In this document: positions 21,400 through 33,005 of the stretch, piece by piece
How the letters are laid out: each line of letters begins with the position of its first letter
Position numbering within the stretch: position 1 is the first letter of the stretch
DNA from: Clytia hemisphaerica
Taxonomy: Eukaryota; Cnidaria; Hydrozoa; Leptothecata; Clytiidae
DNA length: 64,000 nt
NCBI GenBank assembly: GCA_902728285.1
Contig: CACVBU010000472.1
Location: 454,593 to 518,592 of the forward strand
Reading direction: 5' to 3'
Position numbers and translations under genes: made by a program
The notes under the pieces: generated by a model
Databases searched by the model: none
What the model was told of the DNA's origin: nothing
What the model saw: only the letters and a program-made list of their open reading frames with translations

Positions 21400-23660
21400 C
21401 CTAGATCCAACCCATCTACACCACGAACCGATCCATCTACCTATGAAGCAACCCATCTACCCATGAACCAATCCACCTACCCATGAACCAATCCATCTAC
21501 CCATGATCCAACCCATCTACCGGTGATCCTATCCATTTACCGGGTGATCCAATCCATCTACCTATGATCCAATCCATCTACCCGTGAACCAATACATCTA
21601 CCCATGATCCAATCCATCTACCCATGAACCAATCCATCTACCGGTGATCCAATCCATCTACCAGTGATCGAATCCAATCCATCTACCCAGTGAATCCATC
21701 TACCCATGAATCCAATCCATCGGTACCCATGATCCAATCCATCCTACCCATGATCCAATCCATCTACCCATGGTGATCCAATCCATCTACCGGTGATCCA
21801 ATCCATCTACCGGTGATCCGATCCATCTACCCATGAAGCAATTCATCTACCCATGAACCAATCCACCTACCCATGAACCAATCCACCTACCCATGATCCA
21901 ATCCATCTACCCATGATCCAATCCATCTACCCATGATCCAATCCATCTACCCATGAACCAATCCATCTACCCGTGAACCAATCCATCTACCCATGATCCA
22001 ATCGATCTACCCATGAACCAATCAATCTACCGGTGAACCAATCCATCTACCCACGATCCAATCCATCTACCCATAAACCAATCAATCTACCGGTGATCCA
22101 ATCCATCTACCCATGATCCAATCCATCTACCGGTGATCCAATCCATCTACCGGTGATCCAATCCATCTACCGGTGATCCGATCCATCTACCCATGAAGCA
22201 ATCCATCTACCCATGAACCAATCCACCTACCCATGAACCAATCCATCTACCGGTGATCCAATCCATCTACCGGTGATCCGATTCATCTACCCATGAAGCA
22301 ATTCATCTACCCATGCACCAATCCACCTACCCATGATCCAATCCATCTACCCATGATCCAATCCATCTACCCATGAACCAATCCATCTACCCGTGAACCA
22401 ATCCATCTACCCGTGAACCAATCCATCTACCCATGATCCAATCGATCTACCCATGAAACAATCAATCTACTGGTGAACCAATCCATCTACCCACGATCCA
22501 ATCCATCTACCCATAAACCAATCAATCTACCGGTGATCCAATCCATCTACCCATGATCCAATCCATCTACCGGTGATCCAATCCATCTACCGGTGATCCA
22601 ATCCATCCACCCATGATCCAATCCATCTACCCATGATCAAATCAATCTACCCATGATCCAATCCATCTACCCATGATCCTATCAATCTACCCATGATCCA
22701 ATCAATCTACCCATGATCCAATCAATCTACCGCATCAATCCATCTACCAATGCTCTAATCTACCTATTCAATCAATCTATTGAACCCATCCGTCCATCCA
22801 ATTGATCTACCCAGCTAATCTGTTCACGGATGATCCAAACCATCTACCCATGGTCCAATCCATCTACCCATGATCCAATCCATCCACCCATGATCCAATC
22901 CATCTACCCATGATCAAATCAATCTACCCATGATCAAATCAATCTACCCATGATCCAATCCATCTACCCATGATCCTATCAATCTACCCATGATCCTATC
23001 AATCTACCCATGATCCAATCAATCTACCCATGATCCAATCAATCTACCGCACAAATCCATCTACCAATGCTCTAATCTACCTATTCAATCAATATATTGA
23101 ACCGATCCGTCCATCCAATTGATCTACCCAGCTAATCTGTTTACCGATGATCCTATCAATCTACGGATGATCCAATCCATCTACCGGTGATCCAAGCCAT
23201 CTACCAATGATCCTATCAATCTACCGATGATCCTATCAATCTACCGATGATCCTATCGATCTACCGATGATCTAATTCATCTACCGGTGATCCAAGCCAT
23301 CTACCAATGATCCTATCAATCTACCGATGATCCTATCAATCTACCGATGACCCTATCAACCTACCCATGAACCAATCCATCTACCTGTGAACCAATCAAT
23401 CTACCGAGATGATCCTATCAATCTACCTATTCAATCAATCTACCCAACCAATCCATTTATCCAATTGGGTAGATTGATTGGATCATTGGTTTCAAATTCC
23501 GGGTAATTTTTATCTTTTCGCTGTACACAGCAAGCTAAGAGCAGACGCACGGAAGGAAAGGTGCAGGTGGCGTGGAAAGGTGCGGGTGGAAAAGGGGGCT
23601 GAAAGACAAGCAGCTAAACTGAACTCGACCTGATGTCAATCAATTTTTTCTCAATTCGAA

Positions 23661-23853
23661 TTCAATAGACCTTTTTTCAAAGAGGCAACCCTGTTGAATA
23701 ATTATGTAGTCCAGCCACACAAACAATGATACAGCAATGCATAATTACTATTTCATGCATATTGTAATAATTATGCATGGGTGTATCATTGTTTTTCTGC
23801 TGGACTACAAAATTATTCAACAGGGTGGCCTCTTTGAAAAAAGGTCTATTGAA
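23661..23853. mobile_element. 193-bp foldback MITE
   Basis: TTCAATAGACCTTTTTTC at the left and its complement at the right begin arms of about 90 bp that pair over most of the element, including CCTGTTGAATAATT and TAGTCCAGC. The terminal motif ATAGACCTTTT also starts the elements at 29651 and 30673. Non-coding. Confidence 0.85.
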
Positions 23854-23945
23854 CGTAAATCGAATCAAAACGTTAAGCTTAAACCATAGCTAATGGATAT
23901 TAATCGGTCGATTAGATATCGATCAAAATCGATAATTGATAGCTA

Positions 23946-24171
23946 CCGTAAGTTGGTCCAATGTCGACATCCGTCTTCTAATTCCGACACCCTTCTTTAG
24001 AGATAGGAACAATAGAAACTGAGGAAGGTCGGAATCGCTGATTGACTTTGCTTAGCGCGATGAGAGGAAAAATCTTTAGTCTATCAGTGATTTCAACCTT
24101 TTTCTTATTCCTATCTATAAAGAAGGATGTCGGAATTAGAAGACGGATGTCGACATTAGACCAACTTACGG
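23946..24171. mobile_element. 226-bp TA-flanked MITE
   Basis: The ends CCGTAAGTTGGTC and GACCAACTTACGG are inverted repeats, with TA at 23944-23945 and 24172-24173. Pairing extends inward about 60 bp (ATGTCGACATCCGTCTTCTA). Probably Tc1/mariner-type by its TA target. Its first bases resemble those of the element at 24308. Non-coding. Confidence 0.88.
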
Positions 24172-24307
24172 TAATTGATATGATATTCACATATTTTATG
24201 TCCTCAATTAGCTATCGATATTGATATTAGCTATCCGATTGCATCAATTAGTAACTAATACGATTGATTAAATAATCGATTGCTGTCTTGATCGATAATA
24301 ATAGATA

Positions 24308-25054
24308 CCGTGAAGTTGGGTAATTTGCATCAGTGGAGGCTAACATGGATAGCCCACAAATGAATGACCTGTCTGGTCCTTAAAATATAAAGTTAAATCA
24401 AAACAAAAATGGTAGACAGTCTGAGAAATCCTTCTAATTGCACGCTTAACTTCCGCAGGCGTAAACTTGTAAATGCGCGCTTATCATAGTCCGCCCGAGT
24501 CCACCCATGTGCAATTGCACGCTTAATTTTCCGCCCTGCTTGAAGAAGCTTGAGCAATATAGTGGGGCTTACTTTATTTAAAAACGGATGGAACCATGGT
24601 CAAACGGACAAAAACTGATTTTTGAATTGGAATCTTCGTAAAATTTTGCGTAAAATTGACCAAGCATTCCAGATTTTTTTCCGAGAAAACTCGAGGAAAA
24701 TCGTCTATTTTGAACTCGCACAAACGAAAAGTGTTTTCATTTCTTTTCTAATAACTTGTAAATGATGTATCTCAATGTAAGCAATGATTATAATACTGAT
24801 TTAGATTATTTGGAACATGAAATTGATAGGTAAAAACACTTTTAAAAACCTTACAATTTGATAGCCGTGCAATTACGCGTTTAAATCTCGGAATTTTAAG
24901 CGTGCAATTAGAAGGATTTCTCAGACTGGTAGAGTAGAGCTGCAAGCGAAGCTGCGTAGTTCATTTGTTTTGAAAATTTTGTTGCTTTGATTGGTCAGTC
25001 ATTTGAGGGCTATGCATGTTAGCCTCCACTGATGCAAGTTACCCGACTTCACAG
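24308..25054. mobile_element. TA-flanked element family 'CCGTGAAGTTGGG', copy 1
   Basis: The left end CCGTGAAGTTGGGTAATTTG continues to CATCAGTGGAGGCTAACATG. The right end is its near-perfect complement, ending CTTCACAG at 25054. TA lies at 24306-24307 and 25055-25056. About 500 bp of its inside is a second transposon (24417-24928). A second, heavily invaded copy spans 29128-32677. Non-coding. Confidence 0.88.
24417..24928. mobile_element. 512-bp nested MITE, 5-bp duplication GTAGA
   Basis: The left end CAGTCTGAGAAATCCTTCTA continues through ATTGCACGCTTAA. The right end is the exact complement. GTAGA flanks both (24412-24416 and 24929-24933). It lies wholly inside the 24308-25054 element, so it inserted later. 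The CAGTC terminus and 5-bp duplication parallel the element at 6868-7442. Non-coding. Confidence 0.9.
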
Positions 25055-25270
25055 TAACTTATCTATAAATAATCAATGAGTAATCGATAACAATCGATAT
25101 CGAAAGGTAATCAATATCTCGAGGTAATTGAGGCCTCAGCGATATTGCGATATTGATCGATGGCTAATCCCTAGCTAATCGATATTCACAATTTTTTGAC
25201 CTCGATTAGCTATCAATTATGGAATAATTAATAGAATTGATCGATTAATATTGTTTAGCTATCGATTGCA

Positions 25271-27189
25271 CGGGGTGTGCGAGTGCAAATAGAATACCCT
25301 GCCCAGTTGGCGACCGAAATTTTTAAATTCAAATTTACTTTATTACTTTACTTTACTTCTGGACTTCCTTTACCCTCAAATCAGAATACTTTGATTGCTC
25401 AGACCTCCCTACAGGCCAGACCCCCCTTGCCATCCTCTGTAAATGGATCCATCATCAGTATCATATCAGAAAGTAAATGTGTGTGTAAATGTCCTCCTCG
25501 AACGAAAGACTAAATCTAAATACCATACCTGCTCAGAAAGAGTGAGGATCCACCATGATACATACCGCTGACAGACTGAGCAACTGAACTGTTGGGTGGG
25601 TGGCATCAGTACTCAGTAAGTAAGGCAGGGGTCATGAACTAGGGGTTGCTGTCACTGGTGAATGGCAAGGTCCAAGCAAAATCTTCCAATCAAGATGAAT
25701 AAAAATATTTCGGACTGACATGTACACATAGAAAGCCAATAGCTCAGCCAATCAGAACCTGTCAAAGCACGCTATTCCTTGCTTCCCTTACCTAATAGCA
25801 GATCATAACAAAAATTGCGCGCTGTACCCAAGACACAGAAAAAAGTCTCGTTTCAGGTAAGTCTTCGCGAGCTAGTGCATTCCTCCGAGTGGTAAACCTG
25901 AGACAAAATATTAAAAAAACTAGACGGTGAAATAGTTTACGGTCTGGATATCCAGGCTACTGAAAAGCAAGCTGTAAGCATGATTCTGCAGATTTCTTGG
26001 CAAGTTTTAGATCAAAACTTAATCTCTTTGATTGAAATGAATTATTTAAATGAAGAATAGACCCTACAGAATCTATAAAGTTGCTCTACATTGGTTGTGT
26101 TGCTGGATTTCTGCGAAAAACATTTAAGTTGTCGGCATTTTGTTTTGAGCATAGACAGTGTGCTTTTGGTGGCTCACATAATGTTTTGTAGTGGATTTAA
26201 ATGTAACTGAGATATTTCCAAGCACAACATGATGTAACAGAGATAGAAATGTGCATTATAATGAACTGGACCTAACTTCTGGAGACACACATTCTCATCT
26301 GACACCAGCCATTCATAACACCGCCTAGGCGGTAACCGAAGCGAAGGCGCCGCCTTCGATCAAGCCAGCTCATTGTCAATTCAAGTCTATGTGAATAAAA
26401 ATATGCACTAGAAAAGTTTCCATGTCTACAGACATGTCATGCTGGAATTTCAAAGAACATTTTGTCACACTTATGTGGCTGTTTTCACCCAAATTTGATG
26501 TTATCGCAAGATTACCGCAAAGTTTGCTATATTTACGTAACTTTAGCGCAACATGTTTTTGTTGATTTTTGGATAATTTATCAATATTTGTGAAATGTTT
26601 TACTTTAACTTATGAAACCTGACTGGTTTGATGAGTATTCAGTGAAGAAATTTTTTGAAAAGAGCTTTCCAGCTTAAAATGATACCCATTTTTGTCTTTT
26701 TCTTTGATTTTCTCAAAAACGCGTTTCCGGGGATTGAGAGTAGCTACAGACTTGAAATTTTCAGGGAAGTTTCCTTACATGCTTGTGCATTGAATGAATG
26801 GATTAAAAAGTTTTAAAATTGGTTTCCTGATTTTTAATCTCAAAAAAGCGTTTTTTTCAGTTTCTTACCCCCTGGAAAAAAATTTTAATTTCTTTTTTCA
26901 CTCATTCCAGACCTTTTCTAAATATTAGTCATTTAAAAAAAAACTAACTTCATAGGTCAAGCCGACTATTCAGAAAACCTGACACAAGCAAAATAAAGTA
27001 TTTTACCCCCTGGCTGATTTTACCCCCGTCTTTGGTTATTTTTAGAATTTTTTTTTATTTTTAGAAATGTTAATAGTTGATATACATTTCCTGAAAATTT
27101 CATTACGAAATGTAAAGAAGTTCTTGAGTTATTGCAAAAAATGTGATTTTTTGACTTTTGAAATCTGGCGGTAGACTACCACCTTAAGA
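25271..27189. other. Intergenic, no gene recognised
   Basis: A small GC-rich hairpin lies at about 26320-26360 (CCGCCTAGGCGG, then GGCGCCGCC). The frame at 25277-25513 shows no family features or splice logic. Nothing else supportable. Confidence 0.45.
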
Positions 27190-28210
27190 ACAGTTCCTCG
27201 TTTTCCAGGGGAGAAATTATTACTTCAGTCAGAACAGTTATATTTTTCCAGCTAGGAGGTAAAAAAACTTTCGGAACAGGTGAAATTACCAGGCGATTGA
27301 TTTTATGCGAGTTAACTGTTCTTATCTACCAGGGCTGACAAAATCTTATAAGAACAGATCGCTAAATTCCAACTCGACTGAATGACTTTTAAGATCAGAA
27401 ACTTATTAATTTCCAGCTAACAGTTTAAATATCTGTGGGAACAGATCGACAATTTCCAGATGCTCTAGACAGATAGCTGCTACTCCAGGCAACCACATTC
27501 AGAAGGAAAAGAACAGATCTCAAACACTTTTTGACTTTTTGAAATTCCCTCAGAACAGATAGGAAAAATTCTTAGACACCTTATTTTTTGGTTATCAAAA
27601 TATTTTTTTCCCGGGGGGGGGGTACTAGGGTTGGCGAATGAGGGGTATGTGCGGACGGGACCTCCGAAAACCGACCCTTAGAGAGACTAATTTTTGCTGA
27701 AAAGGTGACCCTTAGAGAGCCTTTTTGATTTTTTTTTCGATTTTTGAAAAAAGTCATACCCTTAGAGAGACTTTATTACAATTTTTTTTTTGATTTTTGA
27801 AAAAAGTCATATAGAGAGACTTTATTACAATTTTTTCTCTAGAAATCAAAAAATTCCCTAAAAATCCTGAATTTACGACCCTTAGAGAGACTAATTTAAA
27901 ACTTTCTGATTTTTCCGACCCTTTTAGGTGACTTAGACTTTGAAAGGTGAAAAAAACGACCCTTACCGTCCGCACATACCCGCCATCCATTTTTGCCTAA
28001 GAACCCCCCCCCCCGGGATTTTTTCATAAGAACAGATCATATTTTTCCAGCTGGTCCCAATCTTCAGTAGAACAGATCATAATTTTCCAGCTGGTCCCAA
28101 TCTTCAGTAGAGCAGACCACTTTTTCCAGCAGACTTTTTTCTTTAGTTCGCTATAAGAACAGACCGCCATATCCAGCTGGAACATGCCTTCAGAACAGAT
28201 ATTTTGAAGT
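27190..28210. repeat. Degenerate AGAACAG...TTTCCAG tandem repeat
   Basis: Words of the form AGAACAGATC, about 8-15 bases, then TTTTCCAGCTGG recur every 50-65 bp from about 27190 to 27600 and from 28026 to 28205. The last units are nearly identical (28030-28115). A G-capped MITE sits in the middle. No coding interpretation. Confidence 0.7.
27610..28017. mobile_element. G-run-capped MITE, copy 1
   Basis: It starts CCCGGGGGGGG...TACTAGG and ends in a matching C-run with CCCGGG. The flanking 8-mers ATTTTTTT (27602-27609) and ATTTTTTC (28018-28025) differ at one base, suggesting an 8-bp duplication. The inside repeats CGACCCTTAGAGAGACT, and GTATGTGCGGACGG near the left end is matched inverted by CCGTCCGCACATAC. 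Same family as 48032-48381. An 8-bp duplication fits a hAT-type origin. Confidence 0.85.
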
Positions 28211-28437
28211 CCTTCTTCGGTGGATGCTTTCAAAAAATCATCAAGAAGCAAAGTTCAGCCAGAAGTAGACTCTAGTCTAACCTCTGAACCTAGCCCTCAC
28301 TTTGTCACACTGCGGTGGCACAAACAAATTATAAAGCCTTTTTTTCGCGCGCTTTCAAATAACTTGGGCGGCCACCCAAAAGCATTAGGAATAAAGGATG
28401 GGCGAAATATGGCGGATATGGGCGAAATATGGCCGTC

Positions 28438-28727
28438 GTCGACAGGGAAAAGGATAATTACAAGGTCTCAAAAGAAGGTTGTCTACTGCTCATTCCGACA
28501 TTTTAAATTTTCCGGGGGTTTTGTTGTTTGGAATTGATTAACTAACAGTTAGGTAGGGTCAGGGTTGCTAGTAACGGCTTGTCACTGTGCCGGGTGCATA
28601 CTCGGCGCCTTGGGCCCCGCAGGGTTGCTAGTAACGGCTCGAATTTCAGTCAGGTTATAAGTCGATGTCGGAATGAGCAATAGACAACCTTCTTTTGAGA
28701 CCTTGTAATTATCCTCTCCCCGTCGAC
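28438..28727. mobile_element. 290-bp MITE with about 60-bp terminal inverted repeats
   Basis: The left arm GTCGACAGGG, AAAAGGATAATTACAAGGTC and onward to CATTCCGACAT pairs with the right arm ending in GTCGAC at 28727, with only a few mismatches. The core holds the twice-repeated GTTGCTAGTAACGGC motif also present, inverted, at 218-352. Non-coding. Confidence 0.82.
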
Positions 28728-29142
28728 AGGTCGACATGTTATGTTTGAAAAGATCCATCAGAGTTTTTTTAGCAGTGTAGCAGTGAGGTAAGTGAATTTA
28801 TAGATTTATAATTATAAAAGCCTGATTTATTGTAACAGTTAAGCGGGGCTGATTATGGAGTCTTTCAAGGGGCATCCACTAAAATCGTGATCTAACCAAT
28901 CAAATCGAATGTAATCAAATGCAATAGAATAGAATATAATTATTGGTATTGCGATTCAATTGTCGCTCAATATCGAACGGCGACTCTTGAGTTTTGAGCA
29001 GATTTGGTTGTATCTGTTCATCACACAAGGACAAGAATAGACCAGCTTCCAAGATTCAGCAGGAAAGGCAGGTTTTTGTAGGGCACTCCACTCCTTAGAC
29101 CACCAGGACAAATTTTTTATATTATTACCGAGAAGTCGGGTA

Positions 29143-30565
29143 TACCAGACCCGATCAATCGAACTTGTCGAACCAATCGAACAATCGAACTACTCGAACT
29201 CCATCGAACGATTAAAGTTCGATTAAAAAAATTAATCGAACTCTAAGATTTTTTAAAAGATTGTGAGTGTTCGATTAAGTTCGATCAATGGGTTTCGGTT
29301 CGATCAGTTCGATAAACCAATTTTGTTCAACAAGTTTGTGCTACTCCGCCACCGTATATTAGCTTCTTTCCAAAGCCAAATTCGGAATGTAAACCGGGAA
29401 ATTACTTCCGATAACGGATTACACACTTTTCCTGTATCCTTATAGCGCCAGAGGCGGGGTTTGTTGGGGCGTAGTATTCCGCCACTCGGCGGCGCACGAA
29501 ATCGCAACAGAGGGGGCTATGGACTTTATTCCGGATAGACAAATATCCAGGTACAATAAACGTCAAGCTGTTAAGTCCGGGAACTGTCAAAATGGCAATC
29601 GCGTGCCAGGACAAAGTTTTTGCAAGCGAGGGAAGATATATGAGGATGTAATAGACCTTTTCGCCTTTGCGTCCGCCATATTGAATTGTATGCAAAAATT
29701 ATGGTTGCCGAATTGCCGTGGTGAAATTCCCTTAGAAAGTATGCAAAACATATGCAAAAAGAAAGTATTAAATAAAAACTTACATGCATAATTGGCATCA
29801 TATTAAAGTGTAATCTTGTAGAAGAAAGATTAAATTTGCTTCTTTTGAAAACTAAAAACAATTATATTCACTCATCTCTTAGAACAAGCACTTCAAAAAA
29901 CCATAACATTAGACATAAACTCAAACTGAAAAATCACCCGCGAAGGTAAAAAACAATCCTTATTCGGCTGACGGCAAATTATTCTCCTGGGAATAGAGCC
30001 GCCAAATGATCAAATCAAAACATTGATGAAGTGTGACGTCATAATTACTGCTTTCAGTTTGCGTGTTTTGAAAGTTTGATGTGTGTACTCCGTCTTCGTG
30101 GAATTTTTTAATGGCATGAAAACAGAATATGCAATGTCTTTAAGAACAAATTCCTAAAAGGCTTTTGTTGTTCTGTAAATATTTCCTTTTGGATTAAGAA
30201 ATTCCATCTTTTATTGTTCTAATGATTATAATATTTATTTATAAGATGCTTTGTTGTCTTTTTAATCTTTGTGTAAACTTGCATATGTTTTGCATACTTT
30301 CTAAGGGAATTTCACCACGGCAATTCGGCAACCATAATTTTTGCATACAATTCAATATGGCGGACGCAAAGGCGAAAAGGTCTATGTCATCGAACTAATC
30401 GAACTTTTTACTGACCGAACTAATCGAACTGCTATTGCTTCAAAAATTGTGAGTGTTCGATTAGGTTCGAGTAATTTTTTTAATCGAACTTTAATTGTTC
30501 GATGGAGTTCGATTAGTTCGATTGTTCGATTGGTTCGACAAGTTCGATTGATCGGGTCTGGGGTA
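29143..30565. mobile_element. TCGAA-rich foldback element inserted in a terminal repeat
   Basis: The ends TACCAGACCCGATCAATCG and CGATTGATCGGGTCTGGGGTA pair, and pairing continues for about 170 bp through many TCGAAC/GTTCGA words. TA at 29141-29142 and 30566-30567 marks the target, which lies in the left terminal repeat of the 29128-32677 element. Part of its centre is taken by a further MITE (29651-30385). A GC-richer unrecognised core lies at 29340-29650. Confidence 0.82.
29651..30385. mobile_element. ATAGACCTTTTCGCC MITE, copy 1
   Basis: Terminal inverted repeats of about 110 bp are essentially identical: ATAGACCTTTTCGCCTTTGC, GTCCGCCATATTGAATTG, TATGCAAAAATTATGG and so on to ATATGCAAA. 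The internal 500 bp recurs in the copy at 30673-32081. The nearly perfect arms suggest a fairly recent insertion. Non-coding; the open frames inside are artefacts of the repeat. Confidence 0.88.
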
Positions 30566-30672
30566 TATAACTTGCATCAGTGTAGTAGGGAAACTTGTAT
30601 AGCCCATAGACTGATAGAGCTGCGAGCGGAGCTGCGTGCGTAGTTCATTTGTTTTCAAATTTTGCTGCTTTG

Positions 30673-32081
30673 ATAGACCTTTTTTCCTTTCCATCCGCCA
30701 TCCATATAATTGAATGATAAACCTTTCCCATAATTCAAATAAACACGTTTTTGCCTGCGAGGGGTTAGGGAAAGTGGGTTTTCAGCTTCTAACTTTTGAT
30801 AGCGATCTTTGTTTGGCAAAAGATTTTCAGGGTGGTATAATATCATGAATAGACTGAACATACTAAAATTTGAGGGGATTTTGTTCGACAGAACTTTGGA
30901 AAAGCTCAAAAAACCAACTTTCCCTAAGGAAACGCAGGCAAAACGGGTTTATTTATCTCCAGAGACTAAACGGTGGAGAGCATCAAAATAATGCGCGCGC
31001 ATTAGTTTTACCAATTACAGGAAAGGTGTACTGTATTGTATGCAAAAATTATGGTGGTGGAATTACCGTGGTGAAATTCCCTTATAGAAATTATGCAAAA
31101 CATATGCCAAAAGAAAGTATTAATATAAAACTTACATGCATAATTGGCATTATATTAAAGTGTAATCTTGTAGAAGAAAGATTAAATTTGCTTCTTTTGA
31201 AAACTAGAAATAATCAAATTCGCTCATCTCTTAGAACAAGCACTTCAAAAAACCATAACATTAAGACATAAACTCAAGCTGAAAAATCACCTGCGAAGGT
31301 ATATACAAAAATAATCCTTATTCGGCTGACGATAAATTATCCTCCTGGGAATAGAACCGCCAAAACGATCAAATCAAAACATTGATCTGAACCCGCTGAA
31401 TGTGTGACGTCATAATTACTGCTTTCAGTTTGCGTGTTTTGAAAGTATGGTGTACTCCGTCTTGGTGGAATTTTTTAATGGCATGAAAACAGAATATGCA
31501 ATGTCTTTAAGACGGGGGGGGGGGGCACTCCAGGTAAGTGACCTACCGGACGTGCAGCCCTTAAGGGTAGGTTTTTTGGACTTTGGAAAGTGCACTGTAA
31601 AGGGTTGATTTGTGAGCAAGTGGGAAAAAGTGCACTCTAAGGGTGTAAAATTTGAGAAAATACCAAATTTTGAGGTAAAATTTGAGAAATTTAAAAAATT
31701 TTTGAAAAATTGCACTGTAAGGGTCGATTTTCAGCCAAATTTTTCCTGCACTGTACTGTAAGGGTCCGATTTAAGAGACCTGATTTTTGGCAGAAAGTAC
31801 GGTCGTTTTCAAAATTGAGTGCCCCCCCCCCCGGCTTCAAGAACAAATTTCTAAAAGGCTTTTGTTGTTCTGTAAATATTTCTTTTTGGATTAAGAAATC
31901 TCATCTTTTATTGTTCTAATGATTATAATATTTCTTTAGAAGATGCTTTGTTGTCTTTTTAATCTTTGTGTAAACTTGCATATGTTTTGCATATTTTCCA
32001 ACTAAATCCAACCACGGCTTTTTTGTTCCTCTATTTTTGCATACAATTCAAGATGGCTGATGGAAAGGCGAAAAGGTCTAT
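30673..32081. mobile_element. ATAGACCTTTT MITE, copy 2, with a nested G-capped element
   Basis: It starts ATAGACCTTTTTTCC and ends AAAGGCGAAAAGGTCTAT. The segment from about 31035 to 32060 matches the interior and right side of copy 1, with point differences. About 350 bp near the left end (30690-31030) is not in copy 1. A G-capped element (31513-31834) splits it exactly where copy 1 is continuous. Confidence 0.8.
31513..31834. mobile_element. G-run-capped MITE, second subtype
   Basis: It begins C followed by a G-run and GCACTCC, and ends GAGTGC, a C-run and GG. The flanks CTTTAAGA (31505-31512) and CTTCAAGA (31835-31842) are an 8-bp duplication with one mismatch. Comparison with the related sequence around 30135-30160 shows the empty site. 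The internal repeats are of the type CACTGTAAGGGT, unlike the GAGAGAC repeats of the copies at 27610 and 48032. Confidence 0.85.
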
Positions 32082-32109
32082 CTGTATCGGTCAGTCATTT
32101 GATGGCTAT

Positions 32110-32600
32110 ATATATGGCTATATTCAAAAATCATTCCTAAATGGAATATCTTCTTTACAAAAACTGAACTATTGGGAAAAACTAAAAACTCTAAAACTAT
32201 ACAGTCTGGAAAGGCGTAGAGAGAAAGATATCAAATCATCTATACTTGGTATATCTTAGAAAAATATTCTCCAAATTTCAACCACTCTTACAACAAAGGG
32301 GGTATCACCTGCTACAGAAACCAGAGGCTCGGACGAAAATGCCATCTTAAAGAAGTAAATTCTAAGCACAAAAACATTTGGAGAGGCTCACTATCTGAAG
32401 AAGGACCTAAGCTTTTCAATTCTCTCCCATTCTACATTCGTAATATCACAAACTGCACAAAAATTAAATTCAAAAGACAACTTGACCTTTTTCTTTCCAC
32501 ACTGCTCCTGAATTATTATCCCTACAGGAGAGCGGATTCAAATAGTGTGAGAGAAATGGTGAATCATCGAGATTTCCAAATTGGATGATTGAGAGACTCA
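32110..32600 (+). pseudogene. 3' fragment of a LINE reverse-transcriptase ORF
   Basis: Conceptual translation with frame changes gives the C-terminal signature of CR1/Jockey-like LINE polymerases. A stretch resembling LNYWEKLKTLKLYSLERRRE (about 32165-32230) is followed, in other frames, by segments typical of the domain after the RT palm (an NSLP-like motif near 32420). Frameshifts and stops are present, so it is dead. It lies between the second ATAGACC MITE and the right end of the 29128-32677 element. Confidence 0.7.
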
Positions 32601-32679
32601 AAAAACCCATCAAACGTATCAAAAGTAATTAGGTATACAAGTTTCCCTCCACTGATGCAAGTTACCCGACTTCATAGTA

Positions 32680-33005
32680 TGCTCCTAGTAAATACACTGT
32701 TTAAGCAGTCTCACTAAAGTCTTTAGAGGAATGTAAACATTGTAAATTTTTTCTTTCCTTTAAATAAAATGATTTAGATATTTGAACATGATATCAATGA
32801 TAATTTTATGGATCTCTCCTGAAAATTTCACAAACATTTATCTAGAAGAAAAGTGTTATGATTAAAAGGAGTTCTTTTACCTACCGTTTCTCTGCTGGCA
32901 GTTTGGGAAGCCATCCAGGATCTTGCCATTCAAAAACTAAATGACACTTGTAGACTTGAGTTTCTTACCATTTTATCAAAAACAGCTAAAAACATTACTA
33001 CTTCC
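32680..33005. other. Short intergenic stretch before the copia element
   Basis: AT-rich, with no recognised feature. The last five bases, CTTCC, are the left copy of the copia target duplication. Confidence 0.6.

Larger units (their letters stand above)
20905..23490. repeat. 20-bp minisatellite array, over 100 units
   Basis: The commonest unit is CCATCTACCCATGATCCAAT, with variants CGGTGATCCAAT, CATGAACCAAT and CAATCTACCGATGATCCTAT. Higher-order structure is visible: about 21820-22130 is repeated with changes at about 22260-22560. A distinctive segment containing ACCAATGCTCTAATCTACC and GATCTACCCAGCTAATCTGTT occurs near 22740-22830 and again near 23060-23145. A SINE interrupts the array near its start. 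The last unit is inverted (23464-23488). Purely repetitive, and the 20-bp period does not preserve a reading frame. Confidence 0.97.
23880..25270. repeat. ATCGAT-rich degenerate repeat tract split by MITEs
   Basis: Flanking and between two MITEs (about 23880-23943, 24174-24305 and 25057-25270), the sequence is dominated by short degenerate words such as ATCGATA, TAGCTATCGAT and GATTAG on both strands. It reads as a decayed tandem or palindromic repeat that served as target for the MITEs. No gene. Confidence 0.6.
29128..32677. mobile_element. Family 'CCGTGAAGTTGGG' copy 2, invaded by at least four other elements
   Basis: The left end CCGAGAAGTCGGGTA (29128) is interrupted by a foldback element and resumes at 30566 as TAACTTGCATCAGTG. 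The right end CACTGATGCAAGTTACCCGA then CTTCATAG ends at 32677. TA flanks both (29126-29127 and 32678-32679). These ends, and the segment AGAGCTGCRAGCGRAGCTGCG, match the copy at 24308-25054. Inside are the elements 29143-30565, 29651-30385, 30673-32081 and 31513-31834, plus a LINE fragment. Confidence 0.78.

Noticed and set aside
20905-23490. CRISPR-like look of regularly spaced short repeats
   Set aside because: Units are contiguous 20-mers without unique spacers, in intron-bearing eukaryotic DNA; this is a minisatellite.
29263-31271. Several 60-130-codon frames on both strands
   Set aside because: They fall within inverted-repeat MITEs, so each frame has a mirror on the other strand; no family resemblance.
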